Of a stretch of DNA of 10,052 nucleotides, positions 1 to 5,904 are shown piece after piece. Each line of letters begins with the position of its first letter. Position 1 is the first letter of the stretch. Position numbers and translations under genes: made by a program. Origin of the DNA: Microcaldota archaeon (GTDB lineage: Archaea > Micrarchaeota > Micrarchaeia > Anstonellales > Anstonellaceae); contig JAPLWY010000018.1 of NCBI GenBank assembly GCA_026396355.1, forward strand, positions 16,422 through 26,473, in the 5' to 3' direction. The notes under the pieces were generated by a model. That model was not told where the DNA came from. It was given only the letters and a program-made list of their open reading frames with translations, and searched no databases.

Positions 1-3000
1 AGCCCATTTGAAATCTGGGACACGCTGTTTTTCACAACCAGCGAGATTATCTTCTTCATGTCATGGGTTTTCCCAAGCTCGTCCCACATCGTGAGATTCA
101 TGCCATTTACCTTCTCTTCTACAATGTACTTTGTGCTGTTTACAATGTGCTTGGGCACCCGGATTGTGTAATCGTTGCCCTCAACGCAAAATCCATTGTT
201 CTGCTCAATGAATGTTGGCACATGCTCGATTCCCTCGAAAGATATATCCTTCTGTATCCATATCCTGATGTTCTCTATGAGCGGAAGCCCCTTGGAAAGA
301 GATGAATCCGTCTTGAATATCTCGTCAAGGTTGTTGCACACACTTTCGCTCCGGTATGCGATGTTTGGGTTGACCACTTTCACGACGCATTCCTTTCCGT
401 CAAGAACCGCATCATAAACGGTCACGAGCGAGCCACCCCCTATCCTCTGGTCCATCTCAAGCTCGTCCTCAATGCTTTTCCCGTGCCAGTTCTTCTGCAA
501 CGTGTGGAAGGCGGAAAGCTTCATCTGCCCCTTTACATTGTCGTACACATCATCGAATTCACGCCTCAGCTCAGGCGTCAAGTCGGCATATATCCCCAAC
601 ACTTGCAGGAACCTCACGCCGGGCGCGCCCATCCTCGAAGCCAGGTGCTTCACGAATCCTACTGAAGACATCCTATCCACCACATCGTCACGGGCAGGGA
701 AATAGTTTTCGCAGATTGCATTGAGCTCCAATACCATTGTTGCATCCTTGGGCTTGTCAGTCCTGGATTCGGCTATGTGGCTCTTCACGATGAATATTGC
801 ATCTTCAAGGTCCTCTCCATGATAATAGCGGTCTTGGCTCGAAGTTTTTTTTGGCAATTTCCTCATCACGCTTGACTTCGCGTTATCAAGTGCCTTTCCC
901 CACTCATGATTCTTTTTAGGGGTTCCCAGCATTCTTTCGACTATTATCGGATGAAGCAGGAAATAGAGCGTGTTCACGTCTCCCTTCTCAGCAACAGCGC
1001 CGAATGCCGTCTTCAGGAACCCGTGCACCTTCTGGTCGCCGTTTATCTGAGGCTTCTCAATGAACTCATTGAAGAACCAATCCATGGTCTCGACCCTGCT
1101 TTTCTTGCTGAGGAGCACTCCCTCCTCGCCTACGAGCAGCCAATTGGCAAGCACGAACCTGCTTTCATAATCGAGCTTGTATATCATTTTTTCATAATCT
1201 TCTATGCTTATCTTGAATCCCTTGTAATCCATCATTCCTCCGTCTATGCCTGACTCCCCTGGCTCCATTACCTCCCCCTTCTTGCCGGCTTCCGCGAGCT
1301 TATCTGCAATGTTGGCTTCAAGCAGAATCTCACACACATATTCGCGCAGCGCCTTGTTTGACCTGCTCGTAGTGAGAAGTGTTTTTAGGAACCTTGGCTT
1401 GTCCTTAAGCATGCGCTGTGTGACATCTTCAACAATCACCGCCGAGCCTGCCGCCTCGCTGTCAATGTTCTCAAAGCGCGCTACAACATCTTTCTTTATG
1501 CTGTCTAGCTCTTTCGGGTCTGAAACCCTCTTATCCAGGAATTCTTCCCTTGCCTCTATTGCTGCGTAGTCTGAAACCCTCTTGTCCTTGAATAAGAGCC
1601 CATACACCTTTTCCGGGGGGAGAAGATCCGCGTAATTCTTCAGTATCGATTTCTGGAGCCTAAGCTCAAGGTTCGGGTCATCTATGAACTGTGTGGCGCT
1701 AAGCATCTGGTCAAGATGCTCTGTGTCGCCCATGTCAAACTTGAACTTTTTGAAGATATACAGCGCCACCTCCTGCTTTTTTATGCCGATCTCATCTTCC
1801 CCCAATTCAATTTCCCTTTCGCTCCCCACAGTGAATCCATTGTCAACAAGGAATTTCAGGAATCCGAATGCCTCCTTTCTCCCCTCAATCTTTTTCAATG
1901 TGTGGAAGCTCATTTCCAATATGCAATCCTTGCCTGCGATGGCAGCTATCCGCTTCAAATCGTCCTCCTCTAATTTTACATGGTTAAGCCCGAGGGTGGA
2001 AATCCAGGAGTCGAAACTGCTTAGCGGGAATACCTTTTCAAGCAACAAGATTTTCTCCTCCTTGCTGAAATAGCCCACATTCAGGTGCTTTTTCAGCGCC
2101 CCAATGAGGCAGCCGGAGTAGTTTTTGAGAATATTGTCCAGCAAAGGATCTCCGGCCGACAGTGGACTCATGCTTGTTGGATTGTATTGCAGTGCGACAT
2201 CGAGGAAGGAAAGGAAATCAGCCAGGCTTTTCGGATTGATTGCCCTCACAATCTCCTCTGATTTCTGAACGTAAAATTCCTCCCAGTGGTGTTGCCTATC
2301 TGACTGGATCGAGTATGCTCTCTTGACTCTCACTATTTCAGCCTCTCTTGGAATCTTGCTGTCAGCAAAATATGCGCTTGCCTTGAGCTTGTCTATCGAT
2401 GGCACATCAAGAGCAAAATGGCGCGCGATTTCCGGCAATATCTCCCTCTTGTTTGGCGACAGACCGTCCTTTACGAGATTATCTAGGTATTTTTTGATGT
2501 TCGTCTCGCTCTTCCCATATTTCCTAAGCAATAGCTTTGCGCAAACCATGTCCTCATTCTGGAACATTCTTTCCCCTTCGATCCTGCCCTTGGCATAGCT
2601 TTTCAAGCAGTCCAAAAAATTATGCGCGATCTCATAACTCGAGTTGTTCTCAATCGCGTTCTTCCTTATTGCGTATTTGAACAGTTGCGCGAGACTATCG
2701 TAGTCTATGTGGACATTGATCGATTCTGGCAGGCTGGAAAGAAGCCCTGGGAACTCTGTCAAGAATGTGCTTGAATTCAAAAATTCATGGGGGATTCCTG
2801 TCAACCACCTATTTTCGAGATCCAATGTCATCTGAAACAGCCGCCTAAGGTCGGCTGCCGCACTATCGCTAGTCCCCTTGCAGATTCGCTTGATCTCATC
2901 TTCAATCCTTACACATGCCTTAGCGAGCAATTCCTCTTTCTTGCCAAGCGGAAGATTGGATTCCAGGATCTCGCCAAGCTCATGCAGCACAGCCTCAAGG

Positions 3001-3698
3001 CTGAGGCTCTCAATGTCCTTTCCAAGCCCCGGTCTGTCCTTTTTCTTGCGCATTGGCCATTCAGAAGGTATCTTGGCAATCTTGCTATCTAGGCTGTCCA
3101 TGTCTATGAGCCGGATTGCATGCTCTATGTTGATTATGCGCTCGTATGTGGTGCCATGGATTCCACCACCTTTTCCGTCTCTCCTGCTTGCAAGCCTTTC
3201 AAGAAACATCAGTGCGCCATATGGGTTTGCAGCATTGTCATCCTTCACCATCTCAGACAGGTCTGCAGACCACTCGTTAAGCCGGGAAACACCAATTTTT
3301 CGTATGGGGCTCTCCTCAGAATACATGTTCTCGATGTGATTCTTCGATTTGTGCGTCAATTCATGCTGCAATACGAATTCAAGTTCCTCCCTGTATTCGC
3401 AAAACCCTATCAGCCTGTCGCTTATGAATATTGACCCGTCAGGAAAGCAGGCAGCGTTGATGTCCTTCCATTTTCTTGTCACAAAAATCTGGGACGGATC
3501 GTGCTTTTTCGCAGCCTCAAGCGAGCGGATATATTGAACAAGGGGATGATCATCAGGATAGATGCCATACTTGCCCACGAAATCGTTCTTTTCCACCCTG
3601 CCGTATTCGTCAAGCCTGGGGCGTATTGCGTGCACTGGCCCCTTTTCCAAGATAGGTGCCGAAATACCGTTCTTAATGGCTAATTTATGGTCTTTCAT
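1..3698 (-). CDS. Giant M48-like metallopeptidase / helical / UbiB(ABC1)-like kinase fusion protein, 3' end outside window
   Basis: The frame is open for 1232 codons and leaves the window. The start is the ATG at 3698, because an in-frame TAG lies 6 bases upstream. Residues about 78-185 resemble M48 zinc peptidases: an NA..P.G strand at N81, HELTH at 112-116 followed by a further His at 121, E142 in an E-W-S-A-D motif as likely third zinc ligand, and an H-x4-RI element at H181. Residues about 190-1010 are charged and mostly helical, with no membrane segment or signal peptide seen. From about 1020 the sequence matches the UbiB/ABC1 kinase order: a G-P-x-R-F-L-Q helix (1029-1032) in place of KxGQ, DLTPELRREF, a glycine-rich loop IGGGSLVTVYDA (1086-1097), VVKV with K1107 as the likely ATP-contacting lysine, then VPK (P1182) and VEEKVNG (1193-1199). 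The window ends just before the expected HxDxHxGN loop. It is likely cytosolic; the substrate is unknown. Domain calls come from motif reading by eye. Confidence 0.85.
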   Translation of the reverse strand, partial: MKDHKLAIKNGISAPILEKGPVHAIRPRLDEYGRVEKNDFVGKYGIYPDDHPLVQYIRSLEAAKKHDPSQIFVTRKWKDINAACFPDGSIFISDRLIGFCEYREELEFVLQHELTHKSKNHIENMYSEESPIRKIGVSRLNEWSADLSEMVKDDNAANPYGALMFLERLASRRDGKGGGIHGTTYERIINIEHAIRLIDMDSLDSKIAKIPSEWPMRKKKDRPGLGKDIESLSLEAVLHELGEILESNLPLGKKEELLAKACVRIEDEIKRICKGTSDSAAADLRRLFQMTLDLENRWLTGIPHEFLNSSTFLTEFPGLLSSLPESINVHIDYDSLAQLFKYAIRKNAIENNSSYEIAHNFLDCLKSYAKGRIEGERMFQNEDMVCAKLLLRKYGKSETNIKKYLDNLVKDGLSPNKREILPEIARHFALDVPSIDKLKASAYFADSKIPREAEIVRVKRAYSIQSDRQHHWEEFYVQKSEEIVRAINPKSLADFLSFLDVALQYNPTSMSPLSAGDPLLDNILKNYSGCLIGALKKHLNVGYFSKEEKILLLEKVFPLSSFDSWISTLGLNHVKLEEDDLKRIAAIAGKDCILEMSFHTLKKIEGRKEAFGFLKFLVDNGFTVGSEREIELGEDEIGIKKQEVALYIFKKFKFDMGDTEHLDQMLSATQFIDDPNLELRLQKSILKNYADLLPPEKVYGLLFKDKRVSDYAAIEAREEFLDKRVSDPKELDSIKKDVVARFENIDSEAAGSAVIVEDVTQRMLKDKPRFLKTLLTTSRSNKALREYVCEILLEANIADKLAEAGKKGEVMEPGESGIDGGMMDYKGFKISIEDYEKMIYKLDYESRFVLANWLLVGEEGVLLSKKSRVETMDWFFNEFIEKPQINGDQKVHGFLKTAFGAVAEKGDVNTLYFLLHPIIVERMLGTPKKNHEWGKALDNAKSSVMRKLPKKTSSQDRYYHGEDLEDAIFIVKSHIAESRTDKPKDATMVLELNAICENYFPARDDVVDRMSSVGFVKHLASRMGAPGVRFLQVLGIYADLTPELRREFDDVYDNVKGQMKLSAFHTLQKNWHGKSIEDELEMDQRIGGGSLVTVYDAVLDGKECVVKVVNPNIAYRSESVCNNLDEIFKTDSSLSKGLPLIENIRIWIQKDISFEGIEHVPTFIEQNNGFCVEGNDYTIRVPKHIVNSTKYIVEEKVNGMNLTMWDELGKTHDMKKIISLVVKNSVSQISNG

Positions 3699-3721
3699 GT
3701 ACTATTATTGTGAATGAAACG

Positions 3722-3736
3722 CATATAAACCTTTCC
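3722..3736 (-). promoter_or_regulatory. Archaeal TATA box with BRE for the giant gene; leaderless start likely
   Basis: On the minus strand an A/G-rich BRE-like stretch (AAAGGAAAGG) leads into TTTATATG at 3722-3729. The centre of the box is about 27 bases before the ATG at 3698. Archaeal transcription begins about 25 bases from the box, so the message should start at or within a few bases of the start codon. No ribosome binding site is seen, which fits a leaderless mRNA. Confidence 0.65.
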
Positions 3737-3776
3737 TTTTTTTTGACTATTTACCACACTAATAAAATAAGGAAAG
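3731..3776. repeat. 8-bp inverted repeat around the giant-gene promoter
   Basis: CTTTCCTT at 3731-3738 and AAGGAAAG at 3769-3776 are perfect complements separated by 30 A/T-rich bases. The left arm includes the BRE region of the promoter. It could be an operator or a chance match in A/T-rich DNA. Confidence 0.3.
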
Positions 3777-3855
3777 AATGCGCAAAACAGCATATTCTTC
3801 CATAAATGCAACGTGCTCTTTTTCAAGGAGCCTGAGCAGGGGCTGGAAAGGTCGC

Positions 3856-4713
3856 TTAAGGTCGAGTGAGCAATTTTCCTTGCGACTGGTTTGGCTTTGG
3901 GTGCAAAGCGGATTTTGGCTGCTCAAGCGCAGTTTTTCTTGCCAGCGCCTGCTGATTCATTTCCTGTATGAATTCAAGGTGTTTTTGGTCTGCCAAGCTT
4001 GCAATGGTCTTTCCAATGCGCTCTATCTCGTCATACTGCTGCTCGAACAGTTCGCGCCTCCGGGCTTTCGGGGCAAGCTCTATCAATCCGACTTTATCCT
4101 TGTCCAGCTGGAGGCACCTGATGCCGCTTTCCCTGTCAAACCAATGGTTAAGCCCTTCTTCAAGCCCATAGCCCCATGCAATTGCCCGGAAGATTTTTGC
4201 AGGCCTTGAATCTGATGGCAAAAGCAGCCCGTCCTCTCCTTTCTTCTTGCTGAACAGAAAGGCGAGTTCGCTTGCGCGGAATGCCCGCTGGCCAGAGTAT
4301 TCCAGGCTTTCAAGCAGCGCCGCCTTGTCGCCCCTGCCTCCCTCTATCGGGGGGAAAATCACCATGTCTGCCGAGGGGTTTTCCTGTATCTCCAGTATCA
4401 TGGACTCTACTTGCTCGCGCTTCAGGTGCTTTATGATGTCAGCGTCAAAAGTCAGGATTATTGTCGCTCCCTTGCCAATGCAGTGGCGCACCCCTTCCAG
4501 GAATGCCCCTCCCTTGCCCCAGCCTATTGCCTGTGGGATTATTTCCACTCCCATCCCGCGCGCAATTTCCGCAGTGGCATCTGTTGACCTGCTGTCCACC
4601 ACGAAAAAATGGTCGATTATGCCCTCGCGCTTGAAGCGCAGCCCGTCTTCCAGCACAAGCCCTAAATATTTCTCCTCGTTGTGGGCGGGTATGAACATTG
4701 CCACTTTGTCCAT
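3856..4713 (-). CDS. Glycosyltransferase family 2 (GT-A fold), soluble
   Basis: This 285-residue protein transfers a sugar from a nucleotide-sugar donor; the acceptor is unknown. The N-terminus is a typical GT-A start: MFIPAHNEE (6-14), then a VVDSRSTDAT strand and loop (38-47) for the nucleotide, then LTFDAD with D90-A-D92 as the metal-binding DxD motif. A conserved-looking R-x-x-A-WGYGLEEGLNHWFDR segment occupies the position of the family's acceptor and catalytic region. No membrane helix is present, so it is not a dolichol-phosphate synthase with a membrane anchor. The last 70 residues are charged, Gln/Ala-rich and probably helical. I start at the ATG at 4713 rather than the upstream ATG at 4755, because the upstream one lies inside the TATA box while GGTGA sits 4 bases before 4713. 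It resembles the glucosyl-3-phosphoglycerate synthase type distantly, but this is not certain. Confidence 0.85.
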   Translation of the reverse strand: MDKVAMFIPAHNEEKYLGLVLEDGLRFKREGIIDHFFVVDSRSTDATAEIARGMGVEIIPQAIGWGKGGAFLEGVRHCIGKGATIILTFDADIIKHLKREQVESMILEIQENPSADMVIFPPIEGGRGDKAALLESLEYSGQRAFRASELAFLFSKKKGEDGLLLPSDSRPAKIFRAIAWGYGLEEGLNHWFDRESGIRCLQLDKDKVGLIELAPKARRRELFEQQYDEIERIGKTIASLADQKHLEFIQEMNQQALARKTALEQPKSALHPKPNQSQGKLLTRP

Positions 4714-4717
4714 GCTG

Positions 4718-4763
4718 TCACCATCAGGCTCGGATTGAGCAGTGGTGGGAACCATTTAAATAA
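4718..4763 (-). promoter_or_regulatory. TATA box and Shine-Dalgarno of the glycosyltransferase gene
   Basis: The minus strand reads TTATTTAAAT at 4763-4754, placing the transcript start near 4732. GGTGA at 4722-4718 then precedes the ATG at 4713 by four bases. The box overlaps the upstream ATG at 4755, which therefore should not be in the mRNA. Confidence 0.6.
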
Positions 4764-4777
4764 GCGTTTGTTCTTGA

Positions 4778-4797
4778 AGTGGAATTCCCATTCCACT
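4778..4797. repeat. Perfect 8-bp hairpin with 4-nt loop
   Basis: AGTGGAAT at 4778-4785 and ATTCCACT at 4790-4797 are perfect complements around TCCC. The hairpin lies 15 bases upstream of the glycosyltransferase TATA box and next to a second hairpin at 4801-4824. It may be an operator or part of the tRNA-Glu transcript 3' region. Confidence 0.5.
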
Positions 4798-4800
4798 GCT

Positions 4801-4824
4801 GAAAAATTTCTGCTGAAATTTTTC
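4801..4824. repeat. Perfect 10-bp hairpin with 4-nt loop between tRNA-Glu and glycosyltransferase
   Basis: GAAAAATTTC at 4801-4810 and GAAATTTTTC at 4815-4824 are perfect complements around TGCT. Read on the minus strand, the second arm holds five T residues, so it could be a backup terminator behind the tRNA. It is A/T-rich and symmetric, so either strand could form it. Confidence 0.55.
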
Positions 4825-4857
4825 ATGGCTGGTGCGGCGTTCCTGCTAATGTACATG

Positions 4858-4864
4858 AAAAAAA
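4858..4864 (-). terminator. Oligo-T terminator of tRNA-Glu
   Basis: Seven T residues on the minus strand begin three bases after the discriminator base of the tRNA, as is usual for archaeal termination on T-runs. Confidence 0.6.
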
Positions 4865-4901
4865 TTCGCTCCCATCGGGATTTGAACCCGAGTTAGAGCC
4901 T

Positions 4902-4920
4902 TTCTCCTGAAAGTCAGAAT
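4902..4920 (-). other. tRNA-Glu intron 2 (anticodon loop, 37/38)
   Basis: Nineteen bases. In the precursor CTCT (tRNA positions 32-35) pairs with GGAG near the intron 3' end (three Watson-Crick pairs and one T-G). The bulges are CA^A at the 5' site and AA^A at the 3' site, with the anticodon stem as outer helix. A CTGA/TCAG mini-stem fills the rest of the intron. It is a relaxed bulge-helix-bulge, as the inner helix is weak. Confidence 0.8.
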
Positions 4921-4945
4921 TGAGAGGGCTCCGTCCTTGACCGGG

Positions 4946-4988
4946 TTGTCCGGCTCGCGCCGATGCACAATCGCATCGAAGTCAGCCA
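4946..4988 (-). other. tRNA-Glu intron 1 (D-loop, after position 15)
   Basis: Forty-three bases at a non-canonical site. Exon GTCT (4994-4991) pairs with intron GGAC (4951-4948). The 5' bulge is AG^T, the 3' bulge is AA^C, and the inner helix GGCT/AGCC (4987-4984 with 4955-4952) is immediately adjacent on both strands. The intron interior forms a CGATGC/GCATCG hairpin with a 6-nt loop. D-loop introns are known in some archaea but are much rarer than those at 37/38. Confidence 0.8.
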
Positions 4989-5026
4989 CTAGACTATGGG
5001 AGCGCAAGTGAGATTAGAATAGAAAG

Positions 5027-5037
5027 CAATAAAAAAG
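5027..5037 (-). promoter_or_regulatory. TATA-like box of tRNA-Glu
   Basis: The minus strand reads CTTTTTTATTG here, centred about 28 bases before the tRNA 5' end at 5003. It is the only A/T-rich box at the right distance, and it overlaps the T-run of the hairpin at 5031-5054. Confidence 0.45.
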
Positions 5038-5054
5038 CGCATCAGCGCTTTTTT
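5031..5054. terminator. Perfect 10-bp hairpin with T-run, bidirectional terminator-like
   Basis: AAAAAAGCGC and GCGCTTTTTT are perfect complements around ATCA. Read from either strand it is a GC hairpin flanked by six T residues. On the minus strand it would end any transcript coming from the repeat region at 5048-5160; on the plus strand no gene is visible upstream that would need it. Confidence 0.5.
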
Positions 5055-5160
5055 AGAAGCCGAGGCGCACGAGGCTAAGATAAAAACGCCCTCTCCCAGG
5101 CTTTCTTAGACGCGAGTGCAACCCGCGAAGATAAAAAGAAGTTGCGCCTCCCACTGGCTT
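5048..5160. repeat. Two-copy imperfect tandem repeat of about 55-60 bp
   Basis: Copies lie at 5048-5103 and 5101-5160. On the minus strand both begin with AAGCC and a TGGGAG core, both contain TTTTTATCTT, and both end with TCTAA followed by an A-rich AAAG. The identical ten-mers (AAGATAAAAA on the plus strand) are at 5077-5086 and 5128-5137, 51 bases apart. An 8-bp long-range pairing (5062-5069 with 5143-5150) could fold both copies together. The overlapping minus-strand reading frame has no recognisable protein features, so I treat the region as non-coding. Confidence 0.6.
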
Positions 5161-5187
5161 GAAAGCGCGCAAATGCCGCTCACCACT

Positions 5188-5224
5188 CTTTATATAATTA
5201 AACCCCGAAAATGGCGATGGTGAT
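5188..5224 (+). promoter_or_regulatory. TATA box and Shine-Dalgarno of the 140-residue protein gene
   Basis: CTTTATATAAT at 5188-5198 is a near-ideal archaeal TATA box, with an expected start near 5218. GGTGAT at 5219-5224 lies three bases before the ATG at 5228. The box is nearly palindromic, so it could also fire on the minus strand toward the tandem repeats. Confidence 0.65.
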
Positions 5225-5227
5225 GGC

Positions 5228-5650
5228 ATGTTCGTGTTCCAAACAATGGCGACCGCAACCAAGGACGCGATAGTGGCAAAGCCATTAGGGCAGATGAAGG
5301 CAGTTCCAACTCCTACGATAAAGTCTCTAGTGGATAAATTCACAAAGGTTCAGCAAGTGAATGATAAGAACGAGCACATTGTTGTTAATCAGGCGTCCGC
5401 CCTCTTGAACAAGATCCATTCCAAGCTACCTGCTGGAAATGTTAAAGAGGCCCTGAAAGACCTCAAGGACCCGAAAATATCCGAAGGCCTCGGGCCATTC
5501 ACCAATTTTAGCGCGCGCCCCATGATCGAGAAAGATGGGAACAAGCATTCCATCAAATTCGTTCTCGGCGGAGAAGTTTACGGCATCAAATTCTTGGCCG
5601 ATAAGCAGGATATAAAAATAACGGGGCAATCGGTGGAAAACAGGCGTTAG
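5228..5650 (+). CDS. Unrecognised 140-residue protein
   Basis: I do not recognise this protein. The ATG at 5228 has a GGTGAT ribosome binding site and a strong TATA box upstream, which makes expression likely; an in-frame ATG at 5246 is a possible alternative. The first 40 residues are Lys/Thr/Pro-rich and look disordered. Residues about 45-95 look helical, with a Leu/Lys pattern around NKIHSKLPAGNVKEALKDL. The final 40 residues look like short beta strands (HSIKFVLGG, VYGIKFLADK, DIKITGQ). There is no signal peptide, membrane segment, cysteine pair or catalytic motif. It is basic and probably cytosolic. It stands alone: the next gene begins 254 bases later with its own ribosome binding site. 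Confidence 0.65.
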   Translation: MFVFQTMATATKDAIVAKPLGQMKAVPTPTIKSLVDKFTKVQQVNDKNEHIVVNQASALLNKIHSKLPAGNVKEALKDLKDPKISEGLGPFTNFSARPMIEKDGNKHSIKFVLGGEVYGIKFLADKQDIKITGQSVENRR

Positions 5651-5791
5651 ACCAACTTTTCTTATGTTTCAGTGAACCTGCCATGGATCTTAGTTGCGCT
5701 CGGGAGCGACTGACTTGTCTCTGCGGTGACTGGTGGCTCACGGCTGAAGTTTAAACCACGCTCAATCAGCAATAGCCATAAAAGCATTTTG

Positions 5792-5799
5792 CCTATATT
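5792..5799 (+). promoter_or_regulatory. Possible TATA box of fhs
   Basis: CCTATATT is the best TATA-like sequence in the gap, giving a start near 5822 and a leader of about 80 bases. A second weaker candidate is CATAAAAG near 5778-5785. Neither has a clear BRE. Confidence 0.3.
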
Positions 5800-5873
5800 C
5801 AAGTGTCGGCCAAAGACGTTAAACTGGGGCATTGGCAAGGGAAAAACAATAGCTCAGGAAAAGTAGTGGGAAC

Positions 5874-5888
5874 TGCCGGTTAACGGCA
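5874..5888. promoter_or_regulatory. Inverted repeat in the fhs leader
   Basis: TGCCG and CGGCA flank GTTAA, forming a perfect 5-bp repeat four bases before the GGGGGTG ribosome binding site (5892-5898). In RNA it would be a short hairpin next to the ribosome site; in DNA it could be an operator. Confidence 0.35.
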
Positions 5889-5904
5889 CCAGGGGGTGGC
5901 TTTT

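Larger units (their letters stand above)
4867..5003 (-). tRNA. tRNA-Glu(CTC) with two introns
   Basis: The 137-base gene folds into a 75-nt tRNA after removal of two introns. Acceptor stem GCTCCCA/TGGGAGC, discriminator G (4867), no encoded CCA. D-stem GTCT (4994-4991)/GGAC (4936-4933), D-loop AGCCCGGTCAA after splicing, anticodon stem GAGCC/GGCTC, loop CT-CTC-A-A with anticodon at 4924-4922, variable loop TAAC, T-stem TCGGG/CCCGA with loop TTCAAAT. Intron 1 is 4988-4946 (43 nt), in the D-loop after tRNA position 15. Intron 2 is 4920-4902 (19 nt), at the canonical 37/38 site. Both have a 4-bp central helix and 3-nt bulges expected by the archaeal splicing endonuclease. Without intron 1 the D-arm is the standard archaeal form, which supports the assignment. 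The tRNA charges glutamate and reads GAG. Confidence 0.92.
5651..5904. other. Non-coding gap before fhs
   Basis: No convincing gene is present in these 254 bases. The gap starts with a T-rich stretch (CTTTTCTT at 5656-5663) that may terminate the upstream gene. It holds a possible TATA box (CCTATATT, 5792-5799), a small inverted repeat (5874-5888) and the fhs ribosome binding site. Confidence 0.5.

Noticed and set aside
1..3683. Many plus-strand reading frames of 60-153 codons opposite the giant gene
   Set aside because: They are shadows: the minus-strand frame is continuous, has recognisable domains and a promoter, while the plus-strand ones overlap each other and show no family features.
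4714..4755. Fourteen-residue N-terminal extension of the glycosyltransferase
   Set aside because: Its ATG lies within the TATA box, and the GGTGA site serves the ATG at 4713, where the conserved GT-A domain begins.
5053..5343. 96-residue minus-strand reading frame over the tandem repeats
   Set aside because: It overlaps the better supported plus-strand gene with its TATA box and ribosome site, has no ribosome site of its own, and its C-terminus simply translates the tandem repeat.
5682..5753. Small reading frame of 23 codons with a C-x-C and a W-W pair
   Set aside because: No ribosome binding site or promoter, and the composition is not distinctive; likely chance.
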